Part shown: positions 23,430 through 31,475 of the stretch, one piece after another
Layout: every line of letters starts with the position of its first letter
Numbering within the stretch: position 1 is the stretch's first letter
Source: an uncultured Collinsella sp.
Lineage (GTDB): Bacteria; Actinomycetota; Coriobacteriia; Coriobacteriales; Coriobacteriaceae
DNA length: 64,000 nucleotides
Assembly: GCA_900544865.1 (NCBI GenBank)
Contig: UQXA01000008.1
Coordinates: forward strand, 1-64,000
Direction of reading: 5' to 3'
The notes under the pieces: generated by a model
What the model was told of the DNA's origin: nothing
The model's database searches: none
Seen by the model: the letters and a program-made list of their open reading frames with translations, nothing else
Program-made: the position numbers and the translations under genes

Positions 23430-23452
23430 AAAGGGCCCCGTTGGGGCCCTTT
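23430..23452. terminator. Bidirectional terminator between kinase and wall hydrolase
   Basis: AAAGGGCCCC and GGGGCCCTTT around GTT. The minus-strand reading is followed by TTTTCTTTT, so it best serves the secreted hydrolase. Confidence 0.85.
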
Positions 23453-23462
23453 GCAGCTGCAC

Positions 23463-24596
23463 TTAGATGCGGTTCATCTGAGCGGCGACTTTGTTGTACC
23501 AGTCCTGCCATGTGGGCGGGCAGTACTTTTTGGCCGCAGCCGGGGTAAGGGTGGAGCCGTAGTTGGCGCCCAGATAGGCAACGTGAGCGGAGATACCCTC
23601 GCTCCAGCTGCCAAAGCTGCGCCAACCGCCGCCACGTGCACTCCAACCCCAGGCGTTGTAAGAATTGGCGCAATAAGCACCCTTGGTGCTCTCGATGCAG
23701 GCGATGGCGGGGGACCAACGGGGGTCGACACCGGTATTCCAAGCGGCGACGGCAAAGTTATAGCCCTGGCCTGCCATGGGGGAGCCGGCGAGATAATTGT
23801 CGATGCGGCTCGTCCACTCATTAATGAACGAATCGTAATCGGAGCTACCGGTATTGGAGTTGTTCACCGTGGTGTCGATGGTGGTGTTGGTGTTGGTGGC
23901 CTGGCTGCTGGAATTGCTGCCGCTTACGCCCTCGCCCGAGAGCTTCTCGGCGGCAGCGGCCTTATCGGCCTCAAGCTTGGCGAGCTCGGCGGCATTTTCC
24001 TGCTCGGCTTTTGCCTGCGCCTCGCTGCGGAGCTGCTGGGCCTGCGCCAGCGCATCCTCGGCGTTTTTCTGCTCTGCTTCAAGCTGAGACTTGGCCTGCT
24101 GGAGCTCGGCCTTGTTCTGCTCGAGTTCGGTTTGCATGTTATTGAGCTGTTCGATCTCGTCGACGCTCGAGCTCGTGATCTGGTTGGTGTATTTGCAGGT
24201 CGTGATGAACTCGCCCAGGCTCTGCGCGTTGACCAGGAAGCTCACGATGGGATTGGTGCCCTTCTGATACTTGTACAGATCGCGCATGGCGGAGCTTGCC
24301 TTGGCCTGCTGCTCGGGAAGCTTAGCCTCGATTTCCTCGATGCTTGCCTCATTGGAGTCAATCTGCTTTTGCAGGTCATCGAGTTTGGTGCGGGCGTCGT
24401 TGTAGGCGCTCGTGGCGGCTTCGATCTTCTGCTGGGCTGCGGAAAGCTGGTCCTGCGTTGCCTGCGAGGCGGCATACGCCGCAACGGGGGAGAGCATCGG
24501 CGTGGCCGTCAGCGCAACGGCGAGCGCGGCGCTCGTGATGATACGAGCCGGCTTCGACGCAATGAGCGCTGCGGTGCGATGATTCGAATGCTGCAT
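23463..24596 (-). CDS. Secreted coiled-coil peptidoglycan hydrolase-like protein
   Basis: 377 residues from ATG 24596 (AGAGGGA 5 bases upstream). A signal peptide (IITSAALAVALTATPMLSPV then AYAAS) is followed by ~190 residues of coiled coil rich in Gln, Glu and Ala (QEQ/EEIEAKLPEQQAKASS and EAEQKNAEDALAQAQQL), a Ser/Asn/Thr linker, and a C-terminal lysozyme-like domain (GQGYNFAVAAWNTGVDPRWS, IACIESTKGAYC, NAWGWSARGGGW) as in Actinobacterial transglycosylase/glucosaminidase-type proteins. The coiled coil resembles PcsB/CwlO regulators. It probably acts in wall growth or separation. Its promoter region carries MerR-like palindromes. Confidence 0.82.
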   Translation of the reverse strand: MQHSNHRTAALIASKPARIITSAALAVALTATPMLSPVAAYAASQATQDQLSAAQQKIEAATSAYNDARTKLDDLQKQIDSNEASIEEIEAKLPEQQAKASSAMRDLYKYQKGTNPIVSFLVNAQSLGEFITTCKYTNQITSSSVDEIEQLNNMQTELEQNKAELQQAKSQLEAEQKNAEDALAQAQQLRSEAQAKAEQENAAELAKLEADKAAAAEKLSGEGVSGSNSSSQATNTNTTIDTTVNNSNTGSSDYDSFINEWTSRIDNYLAGSPMAGQGYNFAVAAWNTGVDPRWSPAIACIESTKGAYCANSYNAWGWSARGGGWRSFGSWSEGISAHVAYLGANYGSTLTPAAAKKYCPPTWQDWYNKVAAQMNRI

Positions 24597-24657
24597 CCAG
24601 TCCCTCTGCAATCAATCGTAGGTTATGGTTCGAACGGTATTCTACTACTGCTTTCGA

Positions 24658-24703
24658 CCTCAACTTGAACCTTAAAGGTTCCAAAGGGTCAAGTTGAACT
24701 TGA
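24658..24703. promoter_or_regulatory. MerR-type palindromes upstream of the secreted hydrolase
   Basis: GAACCTT-A-AAGGTTC (24667-24681) and TCAAGTT-G-AACTTGA (24689-24703) are perfect 15-bp palindromes with a one-base centre. The second, read with its GG/CC flanks, closely resembles the SoxR/MerR-family operator layout. A further CCTCAACTTGA half-site is at 24658. No MerR gene is adjacent. Confidence 0.5.
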
Positions 24704-24830
24704 GGCTTTGGCTTTGACCTGCAGTTATGATGAATTGTTGAGAAACCATAGAGTTCAACTTTAACGTTACGGGGGCCTGTTTAAGAGGAGCTTTGGGCTG
24801 TAAAAGCTATCTCAACGTGGGGTTTTACAA

Positions 24831-25463
24831 CTACAGCGTGCCCTCCTGGCGAGCCTGCTCAATCTCTTCGAGCGCCTCGGCGGGGGTGAACGAGCAAGTG
24901 CCGTCGCCGAGCTTGACCACCTGGATTTCGTCGCCGGTATGGACCTCTCCGCCCTTTAGCACCACGCCAAAAACTCCCTCGTGGGGAAAGATACAGTCGC
25001 CGGCGAGATGGTAGATGGCACAGCGGGTGTGGCAGACCTTGCCGATCTGACTGATTTCGACCAGGACATCGTTGCCAATCTTGAGCTGCGTTCCCAGGGG
25101 GAGCGAGAGCAGGTTGATGCCCTGGGTTGTGAAGTTCTCGCCAAAGTCGCCCTCGTGCACATCGAGCCCGCGCGCCTGCGCCGTCTGGATAGACTCTGCA
25201 GCTAAAAAGGAAACCTGGCGGTGCCAATGCCCGGCGTGCGCATCGGAGACGAGGCCAAATTGCTCTATAACGGTGTCGTGCCCGTCGGCGACGGGTGACT
25301 TACGCGTGCCTTTGTACTTCGACGTGTTGATTGAGACGATACGGGCAGGCCCGTTGTAAGCATCGTTTGCGGTGCGTAGGGGAGCTGCCGTTTGTGTGCG
25401 TTCCGCCAGCTCGCGCTTCGCGGCATTGAGGATGGGATTATCGGTCGGATGGTCTTGGGGCAC
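24831..25463 (-). CDS. MOSC-domain protein
   Basis: 210 residues. MOSC core: RIVSINTSKYKGTRKSPV, FGLVSDAHAGHWHRQVSFLA, DFGENFTTQGINLLSLPLGT, ISQIGKVCHTRCAIYHLAGD with the conserved Cys, and GVFGVVLKGGEVHTGDEI. MOSC proteins bind or deliver sulfur to molybdenum cofactor or act as YiiM-like reductase partners. No molybdoenzyme gene is nearby, so the partner is unknown. Single gene on the minus strand, with ribosome site AAAGGCG. Confidence 0.88.
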   Translation of the reverse strand: MPQDHPTDNPILNAAKRELAERTQTAAPLRTANDAYNGPARIVSINTSKYKGTRKSPVADGHDTVIEQFGLVSDAHAGHWHRQVSFLAAESIQTAQARGLDVHEGDFGENFTTQGINLLSLPLGTQLKIGNDVLVEISQIGKVCHTRCAIYHLAGDCIFPHEGVFGVVLKGGEVHTGDEIQVVKLGDGTCSFTPAEALEEIEQARQEGTL

Positions 25464-25685
25464 GTGTGCGCCTTTCGTTCGAGGATGTCAATATGCTGAA
25501 TCCTACAACAATGGTAGGTTCATTGCCCATTGTCATACAACGGTGGGCGCCGTCTTCGTGCTGGATGAATACGTCGATTGCCATAGATACGGTGGAGCTT
25601 TGGGCGCCGGCGGCTTGGCACGCTAAAATAAATCAGTTGCGCAAAGACCGCCCGTTGTGTGGGCAGTTCATGATAGGAAGTTTCC

Positions 25686-26942
25686 ATGGCATTGCAATTT
25701 ACAGAGCGCGAGTTTATCCCCGTGCTGCTCGGTGGCGACATCAACGCCTATTCGGTGGCGCGCGCCTTCTACGAGGAGTACCAGGTCAAGAGTCTGGTCT
25801 TTGGCAAGTATCAGACGGGTCCCGCGTACCGCAGCCAGATTATCGACTACACGCCCAACGTGGATATCGACACCATGCCCGTGATGCTCAAAACCGTCAA
25901 CGGCATTGCCCAAGCGCATGCCGACAAGACGATTGTCCTTGTGGGCTGTGGCGACAACTATGTTGCCCTCGTGGCTCAGGCCAAGGATGCTCATAAGCTG
26001 GCGGATAACATCGTCGCTCCTTACGCGCCCTACAGCATGCTCGAGCAGTGCCAGAAGAAGGAGATTTTCTACGAGCTGTGCGAGAAGCATGGCGTGCCCT
26101 ATCCGCACACGTTTACCTTTACCAAGGCGATGCTCAATGCCCAGGGTGAGGCGCCTGCCGAAGTGCTCGACCAGATCGATTTTCCTTACCCGATGATTCT
26201 GAAGCCTTCTGACGGCATCATGTGGTGGCAGCACGAGTTCGAGGGCCAGAAGAAGGCCTATGAGATTGCCGACCGCGCCGAGCTGGAACAGGTCATTCGC
26301 GACTCGTATGCCAGCGGCTACACCGACGACCTGATCTTGCAGGATCGCGTGCCCGGCAACGACGAGTACATGCGCGTGCTCACCAGTTATTCCGACCGCA
26401 ACGGCAAGGTGCGCATGATGTGCCTGGGTCACGTGCTGCTCGAGGAGCATCAGCCTCACGGTGTCGGCAACCACGCCTGTATCATCACCGAGCCCAATGA
26501 CGAGCTCATGGGCGGCGTGCGCAAGTTGCTCGAGGACCTTCACTTTGTGGGCTATTCCAACTTTGACGTTAAGTATGACGAGCGCGACGGCTCGTTTAAG
26601 TTCTTCGATTTCAACACGCGCCAGGGCCGCAGTAACTACTACGTCACTAACAGTGGCTTTAACGTTGCCAAGTATGTGGTGGACGAGTATGTGTTCAACC
26701 GTCCATTTGAGCCGGAGTTTGTGACGGCTCAGGACGAGGCCCTGTGGATGGTCGTCCCCATGGGCGTCGTCGACAAGTACGTCAAGGATCCCGAGCTGCG
26801 CGCTAAGGTGCATCGCCTGGACAAGGAAGGCAAGGGCGCCGACCCTTCGTTTATGAAGGGCGACTTTGTCTTTAATCGCTGGCTGCGCATGTGGCACACC
26901 AAGCTGCGCCACTTTAAGCTGTTCAAGACGTATTACAAGTAG
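25686..26942 (+). CDS. ATP-grasp ligase, probable D-aspartate ligase
   Basis: 418 residues with an ATP-grasp fold: a pre-ATP-grasp domain (FIPVLLGGDINAYSVARAFY), then FPYPMILKPSDGIMWWQHEF, DDLILQDRVPGNDEYMRVLT, and the metal-site FDFNTRQGRSNYY. This looks like carboxylate-amine ligases of the D-aspartate ligase (Asl/AslA) group, which add D-Asp to the third residue of the peptidoglycan stem peptide. The next gene, 84 bases downstream, encodes an Asp/Glu racemase, a pairing known for D-Asp cross-bridge synthesis. Cytoplasmic. Substrate is inferred from the pairing. Confidence 0.8.
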   Translation: MALQFTEREFIPVLLGGDINAYSVARAFYEEYQVKSLVFGKYQTGPAYRSQIIDYTPNVDIDTMPVMLKTVNGIAQAHADKTIVLVGCGDNYVALVAQAKDAHKLADNIVAPYAPYSMLEQCQKKEIFYELCEKHGVPYPHTFTFTKAMLNAQGEAPAEVLDQIDFPYPMILKPSDGIMWWQHEFEGQKKAYEIADRAELEQVIRDSYASGYTDDLILQDRVPGNDEYMRVLTSYSDRNGKVRMMCLGHVLLEEHQPHGVGNHACIITEPNDELMGGVRKLLEDLHFVGYSNFDVKYDERDGSFKFFDFNTRQGRSNYYVTNSGFNVAKYVVDEYVFNRPFEPEFVTAQDEALWMVVPMGVVDKYVKDPELRAKVHRLDKEGKGADPSFMKGDFVFNRWLRMWHTKLRHFKLFKTYYK

Positions 26943-27026
26943 ATGAGCGCGGCGCCCGTCCTGTTTGCTTCGGGCGGGCGCGGGTATGATACGCGCAATT
27001 GCGCAAGCGTCACCAAGGAGGCGGCG

Positions 27027-27773
27027 ATGGAAAAGCTGGGAGTTATCGGCGGCATGGGCGCCGAGGCCACGTCGTATTACTACGACCAAGTGGTGCGTCA
27101 TACGGCGGCCGCCTGCGATCAGGAACATATCGACATGGTGGTGCTCTCCAAGTCGACCATGCCCGACCGCACGCTGGCCATCAAGACTGGCGAGCATGCC
27201 GAGCTGCTGGCGACCATGAAGGAGTGTGCCCAGGCACTCGAGTCGCTGGGCTGTGCGCACATTGCCATTCCCTGCAACACGTCACACTACTTCTACGACC
27301 AGATCCAGTCGTTTACGAAGGTGCCGATTATCCACATGCCGCGCGAGTCGGTTCGCTATGCCCTTGCGGGTGCGGTGATGGGGGAGTGCGAGTTCGATCC
27401 CAACCTGAGTATGCCGGCCGAGCCGGTGCATAAGATTGGCATCATGGGAACCGATGGCACCGTGGGCGCGGGCGTCTACGGCCGCGAATGCGAGGCTGCG
27501 GGTGTCGAGGTTGTCTATCCCAGCGAGAAACGTCAGAACGATGTGATGTCGCTTATCTACGATGATGTGAAGGCCGGACGTGAGCCCGATATGGATAAGT
27601 TCGACCGCGTGATGTGGGAGTTCGCCCGTAGCGGCTGCGACCGCGTCATTCTGGCCTGCACCGAGCTATCGGTGCTGCAGAAGTACCGAGAGATGCCCGA
27701 AATCACCCTCGATGCCATGGATGTCCTGGTACGCGAGTCCATCATCCGCAGCGGCGCCCCCTACCGCCTCTAG
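27027..27773 (+). CDS. Aspartate/glutamate racemase
   Basis: 248 residues from ATG 27027 (AAGGAGG upstream). Both catalytic Cys motifs are present: IPCNTSHYFYDQI and LACTELSVLQKY, with the N-terminal LGVIGGMGAEATSYYY. GGMGAxAT is typical of aspartate racemases rather than MurI glutamate racemases. It follows the ATP-grasp ligase and would supply its D-Asp. The pair is closed by a strong terminator. Confidence 0.88.
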   Translation: MEKLGVIGGMGAEATSYYYDQVVRHTAAACDQEHIDMVVLSKSTMPDRTLAIKTGEHAELLATMKECAQALESLGCAHIAIPCNTSHYFYDQIQSFTKVPIIHMPRESVRYALAGAVMGECEFDPNLSMPAEPVHKIGIMGTDGTVGAGVYGRECEAAGVEVVYPSEKRQNDVMSLIYDDVKAGREPDMDKFDRVMWEFARSGCDRVILACTELSVLQKYREMPEITLDAMDVLVRESIIRSGAPYRL

Positions 27774-27832
27774 CTTCCGACCCGCCAAAAAGGGACAGGT
27801 TTATTTTGGTAGGTTTTATCTGGTGAAACAGT

Positions 27833-27870
27833 AAAGGCCTCGGCTCGTTTGGTGCGAGCCGAGGCCTTTT
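27833..27870. terminator. Strong bidirectional terminator
   Basis: AAAGGCCTCGGCTCG and CGAGCCGAGGCCTTT pair perfectly around TTTGGTG and are followed by T. It serves both the racemase and the converging ECF operon. Confidence 0.92.
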
Positions 27871-27898
27871 GCGTTGGGCGGTTGCTGTCGGTGGTGAA

Positions 27899-28645
27899 CT
27901 AGAACAGGAAGCCGATGGCGATGAGGGCGATGCTGACGATGAGCACGGCGATGTCCAGGCCCTTGATGGGGTAGCGCTTGTACGAGCTGGCGCGCGTACG
28001 CAGATAGAAGCCGCGCTGTTCTGCCGCCAAGGCTGTGGCATCGGTTTTGCCCACGCTCGAGATGAGCAGTGGCACGCACAGTGGCAGCATGAGCTTAAGC
28101 TTCTTGATGGGGTTCTTGGTGTCGTACTCGACGCCGCGTGCGGTCTGCGCCTCCATGATGGCGTTCATCTCCTGACCAAACACCGGCACAAAGCGCAGCG
28201 CCGTGGTAAAGGTGAAGGCATAGCGATACGGCACGTGCAGCACCTCGACGCAGGCGTTGGCAAGGTCGTTGAGCTTGGTCACCATGAGCATGAGGATGAG
28301 TGGCAACGCCACACCCAGCAGGCGCAGGCAGGCCTTCGATCCTGTGATGAGACCCGTGTCGGTGATAAAGCCCCACACCACGTTGCCATCGCGCATAAAG
28401 GCCAGCTGGAGCACCAGCATGATAAGCGCGAGCGGAATCAGCAACTTGAGCAGCGAGAACAGACGGTCGACGACGCCGGCATAGGCACCCAGTGCAAGGG
28501 TGAGTGCCAAAAAGCCCAGCAGTGCCACGTAGGTGTCAGACAAGAAGATGCCGACGATGATGGCGGCGGCGAGGCCCAGTTTGACGACGGGGTTCAGGCG
28601 ATGCAGTAGCGTATCGCCCGGCATGTAGTCGATGACGTTAACCAC
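27899..28645 (-). CDS. ecfT: ECF transporter transmembrane component EcfT
   Basis: 248 residues when started at GTG 28645, which overlaps the stop of the ATPase gene and has AAGGAG 10 bases upstream; longer in-frame starts fall inside the ATPase gene. About five hydrophobic segments, and both coupling motifs of the family: QTARGVEYDTKNPIKK and AAEQRGFYLRTRA. It links the substrate-binding S component to the two ABC ATPase halves in the membrane. Operon order: S component, fused ATPase, EcfT. Confidence 0.9.
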   Translation of the reverse strand: MVNVIDYMPGDTLLHRLNPVVKLGLAAAIIVGIFLSDTYVALLGFLALTLALGAYAGVVDRLFSLLKLLIPLALIMLVLQLAFMRDGNVVWGFITDTGLITGSKACLRLLGVALPLILMLMVTKLNDLANACVEVLHVPYRYAFTFTTALRFVPVFGQEMNAIMEAQTARGVEYDTKNPIKKLKLMLPLCVPLLISSVGKTDATALAAEQRGFYLRTRASSYKRYPIKGLDIAVLIVSIALIAIGFLF

Positions 28646-30389
28646 GGTGGACCATCTCCTTGGTAATTCGAACGACATCGGTGACCTCGCTCACCTGCGC
28701 AAAAGCGGGCGAGACGGATGATGCCAGACGGCGCGAGAGTTCAATGACCTGGGGTGGCTCCACGTAGGCACGCCGCATGAGCTCGATGTTCGAGAATAGC
28801 TCGTGCGTGCGGCCGCGGTCGAGGATGCGACCGTTTGCCATGACGACGATGCGCTCGGCAAAATCCGAGACGACTTCCATATCGTGGCAGACCATGATAA
28901 CGGCGCAACCACGCTCGGCCATGGTGCGCACCGTTTCCATGACGGTCATGCACTCGCGGTAATCAAGGCCGCTCGTGGGCTCGTCGAGCACGACAATCTT
29001 AGGCTCAACAACTACGACGGAGGCAAGCGCCACCATTTGTCGCTGGCCGCGCGAAAGCGAGAAAGGCGCCTCATCGGCGGGCAGGCCAAAGCGGTCGATG
29101 ACGAGCTGGGCGCGACGCAGCGCCTCGGCACGGTCGATGCCGGCAAGCTCCAGGCCAAAAGCGACCTCGTCGAGTACGGTATCCTTGCAGATCTGGCGGT
29201 CGGGGTTTTGGAAGAGGGTTGCGACTTCGCGGGCGATGCGGCTCGTGGGAACGGCTGCGGTATCCAGTCCCGTGACGCGCACGCTGCCCGAGGCGGGCTT
29301 AAGCAGGCCTGTGAGCAGCTTGGTAAGCGTGGTCTTGCCGGCACCGTTCTGGCCGACGATGCCCACGAGCTCGCCAGGATAGAGCGTCAGGCTAAGGTCG
29401 TGTACGGCGGCGCCGCCATTGGGATAGGCAAACTCAACATGGTCGAAAGTGAGTACGGGTTCGGCGTCCTTGGCATGAGGGCGCAACGATGGTGCATGCG
29501 GGGAACCGGCGGGCGCCTGGGCTTCGATAGCCGCGCGTGCTGGGTCGACGATGCCCGAAATCAGGCGCTCGGCCTCATCGACATCCAAGCAAGGGGTACC
29601 GCTTACCAGGCCATCGGCCTCGAGGCTATTGAAGATACGCGTGACGCGAGGGCAGTCGACGCCGATGGCACGAAGCTCGTCGGCATGCGCGAAGACCTCG
29701 TGTGGCTCGCCCTGCAGCGCGATTTCGCCATGGTTGAGCACGAGCACGCGGTTGCAGTACTCCGAGAGCAGGGCGACCTTTTGCTCAACGACGACGATGG
29801 TGATTCCAAGTGCGCGGTTTGCCTCACGCAGCGTCTCGAAGACCAACGTGGAGCTGGCGGGGTCGAGTGCCGCGGTGGGCTCGTCTAGAACCAAGACGCG
29901 CGGGCGCATGGCGAGGATGGCGGCGATGGCTACCTTTTGCTTCTGTCCGCCCGAGAGCGTGGCGATCTCGCGGTCGCGCAGGTCGCTGATGCCGACGGTC
30001 TTAAGCGTCTCGCTCACGCGTTGTTCGATCTGGTCGTGCGGAACGCCAAAGTTCTCGAGGCCAAAGAGCATTTCGTCCTCAACGACCGAAGCGACCATCT
30101 GCGTGTCGATGTCCTGCAGCACGCTGCCGACAATCTGCGATACGTCGGTGAGCGAGACCTCGCAGGTGTCGTGGCCGTCAACTAACACGGAGCCATAAAA
30201 GGCGCCGGTGTAGTGGTGAGGCGCGGCGCCCGACAGGCAGGCGGCAAGCGTGGACTTACCGGCGCCCGAGGGCCCGATGATGCCGATGAAATCTCCCTTG
30301 TTCACGCTGAGCGAGACGTGGCTGAGCGCCTGCTCGGTTTGCGTGCCATAGGAGAACGAGACATCGTCGACGTTGATGATCGTTTCCAT
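28638..30389 (-). CDS. ecfA: ECF transporter double ATPase (fused EcfA1-EcfA2)
   Basis: 583 residues carrying two complete ABC ATPase domains. First half: Walker A IIGPSGAGKSTLAA, signature LSGGQKQ, Walker B VLVLDEPTAALD. Second half: Walker A IVGQNGAGKTTLTK, signature LSRGQRQMVALAS, Walker B IVVLDEPTSGLD. Fusion of the two EcfA subunits is known in some Actinobacteria. Followed by ecfT with an 8-base overlap and preceded by the S-component gene. Ribosome site GAAAGG. Confidence 0.93.
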   Translation of the reverse strand: METIINVDDVSFSYGTQTEQALSHVSLSVNKGDFIGIIGPSGAGKSTLAACLSGAAPHHYTGAFYGSVLVDGHDTCEVSLTDVSQIVGSVLQDIDTQMVASVVEDEMLFGLENFGVPHDQIEQRVSETLKTVGISDLRDREIATLSGGQKQKVAIAAILAMRPRVLVLDEPTAALDPASSTLVFETLREANRALGITIVVVEQKVALLSEYCNRVLVLNHGEIALQGEPHEVFAHADELRAIGVDCPRVTRIFNSLEADGLVSGTPCLDVDEAERLISGIVDPARAAIEAQAPAGSPHAPSLRPHAKDAEPVLTFDHVEFAYPNGGAAVHDLSLTLYPGELVGIVGQNGAGKTTLTKLLTGLLKPASGSVRVTGLDTAAVPTSRIAREVATLFQNPDRQICKDTVLDEVAFGLELAGIDRAEALRRAQLVIDRFGLPADEAPFSLSRGQRQMVALASVVVVEPKIVVLDEPTSGLDYRECMTVMETVRTMAERGCAVIMVCHDMEVVSDFAERIVVMANGRILDRGRTHELFSNIELMRRAYVEPPQVIELSRRLASSVSPAFAQVSEVTDVVRITKEMVHRG

Positions 30390-30407
30390 GGATACCTTTC
30401 ATAGTCA

Positions 30408-30451
30408 TTGGGGACGTTCTTAAATGACCAGTCGTTTAAGAACGTCCCCAA
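30408..30451. repeat. 17-bp palindromic element between S component and ATPase
   Basis: TTGGGGACGTTCTTAAA (30408-30424) and TTTAAGAACGTCCCCAA (30435-30451) are perfectly complementary around a 10-base loop. There is no T-tract. It could be an intercistronic hairpin that trims expression, or a small dispersed repeat. A related GGGACAG string follows. Confidence 0.6.
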
Positions 30452-30496
30452 AAGCTAGTCGTTTGGGACAGTCTTTGCTGGTGGGGCAGCGATGAG

Positions 30497-31069
30497 TTAG
30501 TTGAGCTTCAGGGCCTTCTGGATGGGCAGATAGAGGGCGCCGACCAGAATGGCGTTAAAGACGGCGGTCATGGCGACGACGGGCAGCATGGCGGCGGCGA
30601 GCTCGCCTACCACGCCGAGCATGGCCATCTTGATGACCATGAAGATGACGCCGGAGACAAAGGTGGTCAGGAAGGTTGCGACAATAGCGATGGCGGGCTT
30701 GACCTGACCGTTCTTGCCGGCGGCGTTGACGATGCCGGCCATGAGCATGGCGGCGATGCCCTCGGCGGCAAAATCGACGAACGGCGAAGTGGTGGTGATC
30801 TGGATCACGGCAGCCGAGATGAGGCCAATGACGAGCGCCTGGCCGATGTTGGGGCGAACGACCAAGATGGTGAGGCAGAAGGCCGAGATGATGAACTCGG
30901 GGCTGATCATGCCGCCCGAGATGCCCGAGATGGCCTTGCCGACGGTGAAGTTGAGGATGAAGCCGGCAGCGAGCAGGATGGCGAGCAGGACGAGGGCACG
31001 GACGTCGAGTTTGCCGCGGTCGGCGGTCTGGACGGTGCGGGGCTGGGCGGCGGTGGTGTTCTGAGACAT
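30497..31069 (-). CDS. ECF transporter S component, probable tryptophan specificity
   Basis: 190 residues from ATG 31069 (AAAGGA upstream). A hydrophilic N-terminus is followed by about six membrane segments (VLLAILLAAGFILNFTVGKA, EFIISAFCLTILVVRP, LMAGIVNAAGKNGQVKPAI, TFVSGVIFMVIKMAMLGVVG), as in small substrate-capture subunits. Specificity is not readable from the protein itself, but a leader peptide with three consecutive Trp codons and an attenuator precede it, so I infer tryptophan (or a close derivative) as the cargo. First structural gene of the ECF operon. Confidence 0.8.
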   Translation of the reverse strand: MSQNTTAAQPRTVQTADRGKLDVRALVLLAILLAAGFILNFTVGKAISGISGGMISPEFIISAFCLTILVVRPNIGQALVIGLISAAVIQITTTSPFVDFAAEGIAAMLMAGIVNAAGKNGQVKPAIAIVATFLTTFVSGVIFMVIKMAMLGVVGELAAAMLPVVAMTAVFNAILVGALYLPIQKALKLN

Positions 31070-31114
31070 GGTGAAAATCCTTTCGGAAGGGGAGTGCAAG
31101 AGAAAAGCGGAGGC

Positions 31115-31244
31115 GCGTGATGCGAATGCGATCGGGCTCGAGATAGAAAAAGGCCCCCGGTCGAAACCGGAGGCCTTTCAATCACCTAGAGCGCAAAAAC
31201 AGGCGTGAGGGACTCACTGTCGACCGATCGTATTCGCATCACGC
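31115..31244 (-). repeat. 21-bp inverted repeat spanning the leader and terminator
   Basis: The segment 31115-31135 (GCGTGATGCGAATGCGATCGG) and 31224-31244 are reverse complements with one mismatch. The distal arm encodes the residues just after the Trp run of the leader peptide, and the attenuator hairpin lies between the arms. In read-through RNA it would form a long-range stem enclosing the terminator. Confidence 0.6.
31147..31178 (-). terminator. Attenuator terminator of the ECF operon
   Basis: On the minus strand AAAGGCCTCCGGT pairs with ACCGGGGGCCTTT around TTCG, followed by a T run. It sits between the Trp leader peptide and the S-component gene. Upstream, GGCGTGA in the Trp-codon region can pair with TCACGCC, giving the alternative structures expected of classical attenuation. 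Confidence 0.85.
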
Positions 31245-31282
31245 CACCACCAGTTGTTGAGAGACTTCATCGTGTTCTTCAT
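31214..31282 (-). CDS. Tryptophan leader peptide (22 aa)
   Basis: ATG at 31282 behind AAAGGAG; the peptide begins MKNTMKSLNN and then carries three consecutive Trp codons (residues 11-13, WWWRD), ending at TGA 31214-31216. A strong intrinsic terminator follows 36 bases later and the ECF S component after that. This is the classic architecture of ribosome-mediated attenuation: scarcity of charged tRNA-Trp stalls the ribosome at the Trp codons and favours read-through. It controls an importer rather than the biosynthetic operon. Confidence 0.85.
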   Translation of the reverse strand: MKNTMKSLNNWWWRDANTIGRQ

Positions 31283-31400
31283 GTTGGTGGCTCCTTTCGT
31301 GATGCCGTGGCGCGGTCGCACCAAGTTGCTGTTGCGCTGCACTATAGCACAGCGAAGTGTGTGCGGGGAAATCTTTTTTGAAAAGATTTCAAGCGGGTTT

Positions 31401-31456
31401 CCCGCCGGTCAAAAGGCGGGTTAAGCGGGCGAGGTGACTCATGTGCCCCGCCCGCT
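31401..31456 (-). terminator. Terminator region of the C69 dipeptidase gene
   Basis: AGCGGGCG (31424-31431) pairs with CGCCCGCT (31449-31456), and CCCGCC (31401-31406) with GGCGGG (31415-31420). These are two consecutive GC-rich hairpins downstream of the minus-strand gene. T-runs lie further on, near 31370-31385. Confidence 0.65.
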
Positions 31457-31475
31457 CAGCTAGGACATGAGGGTC

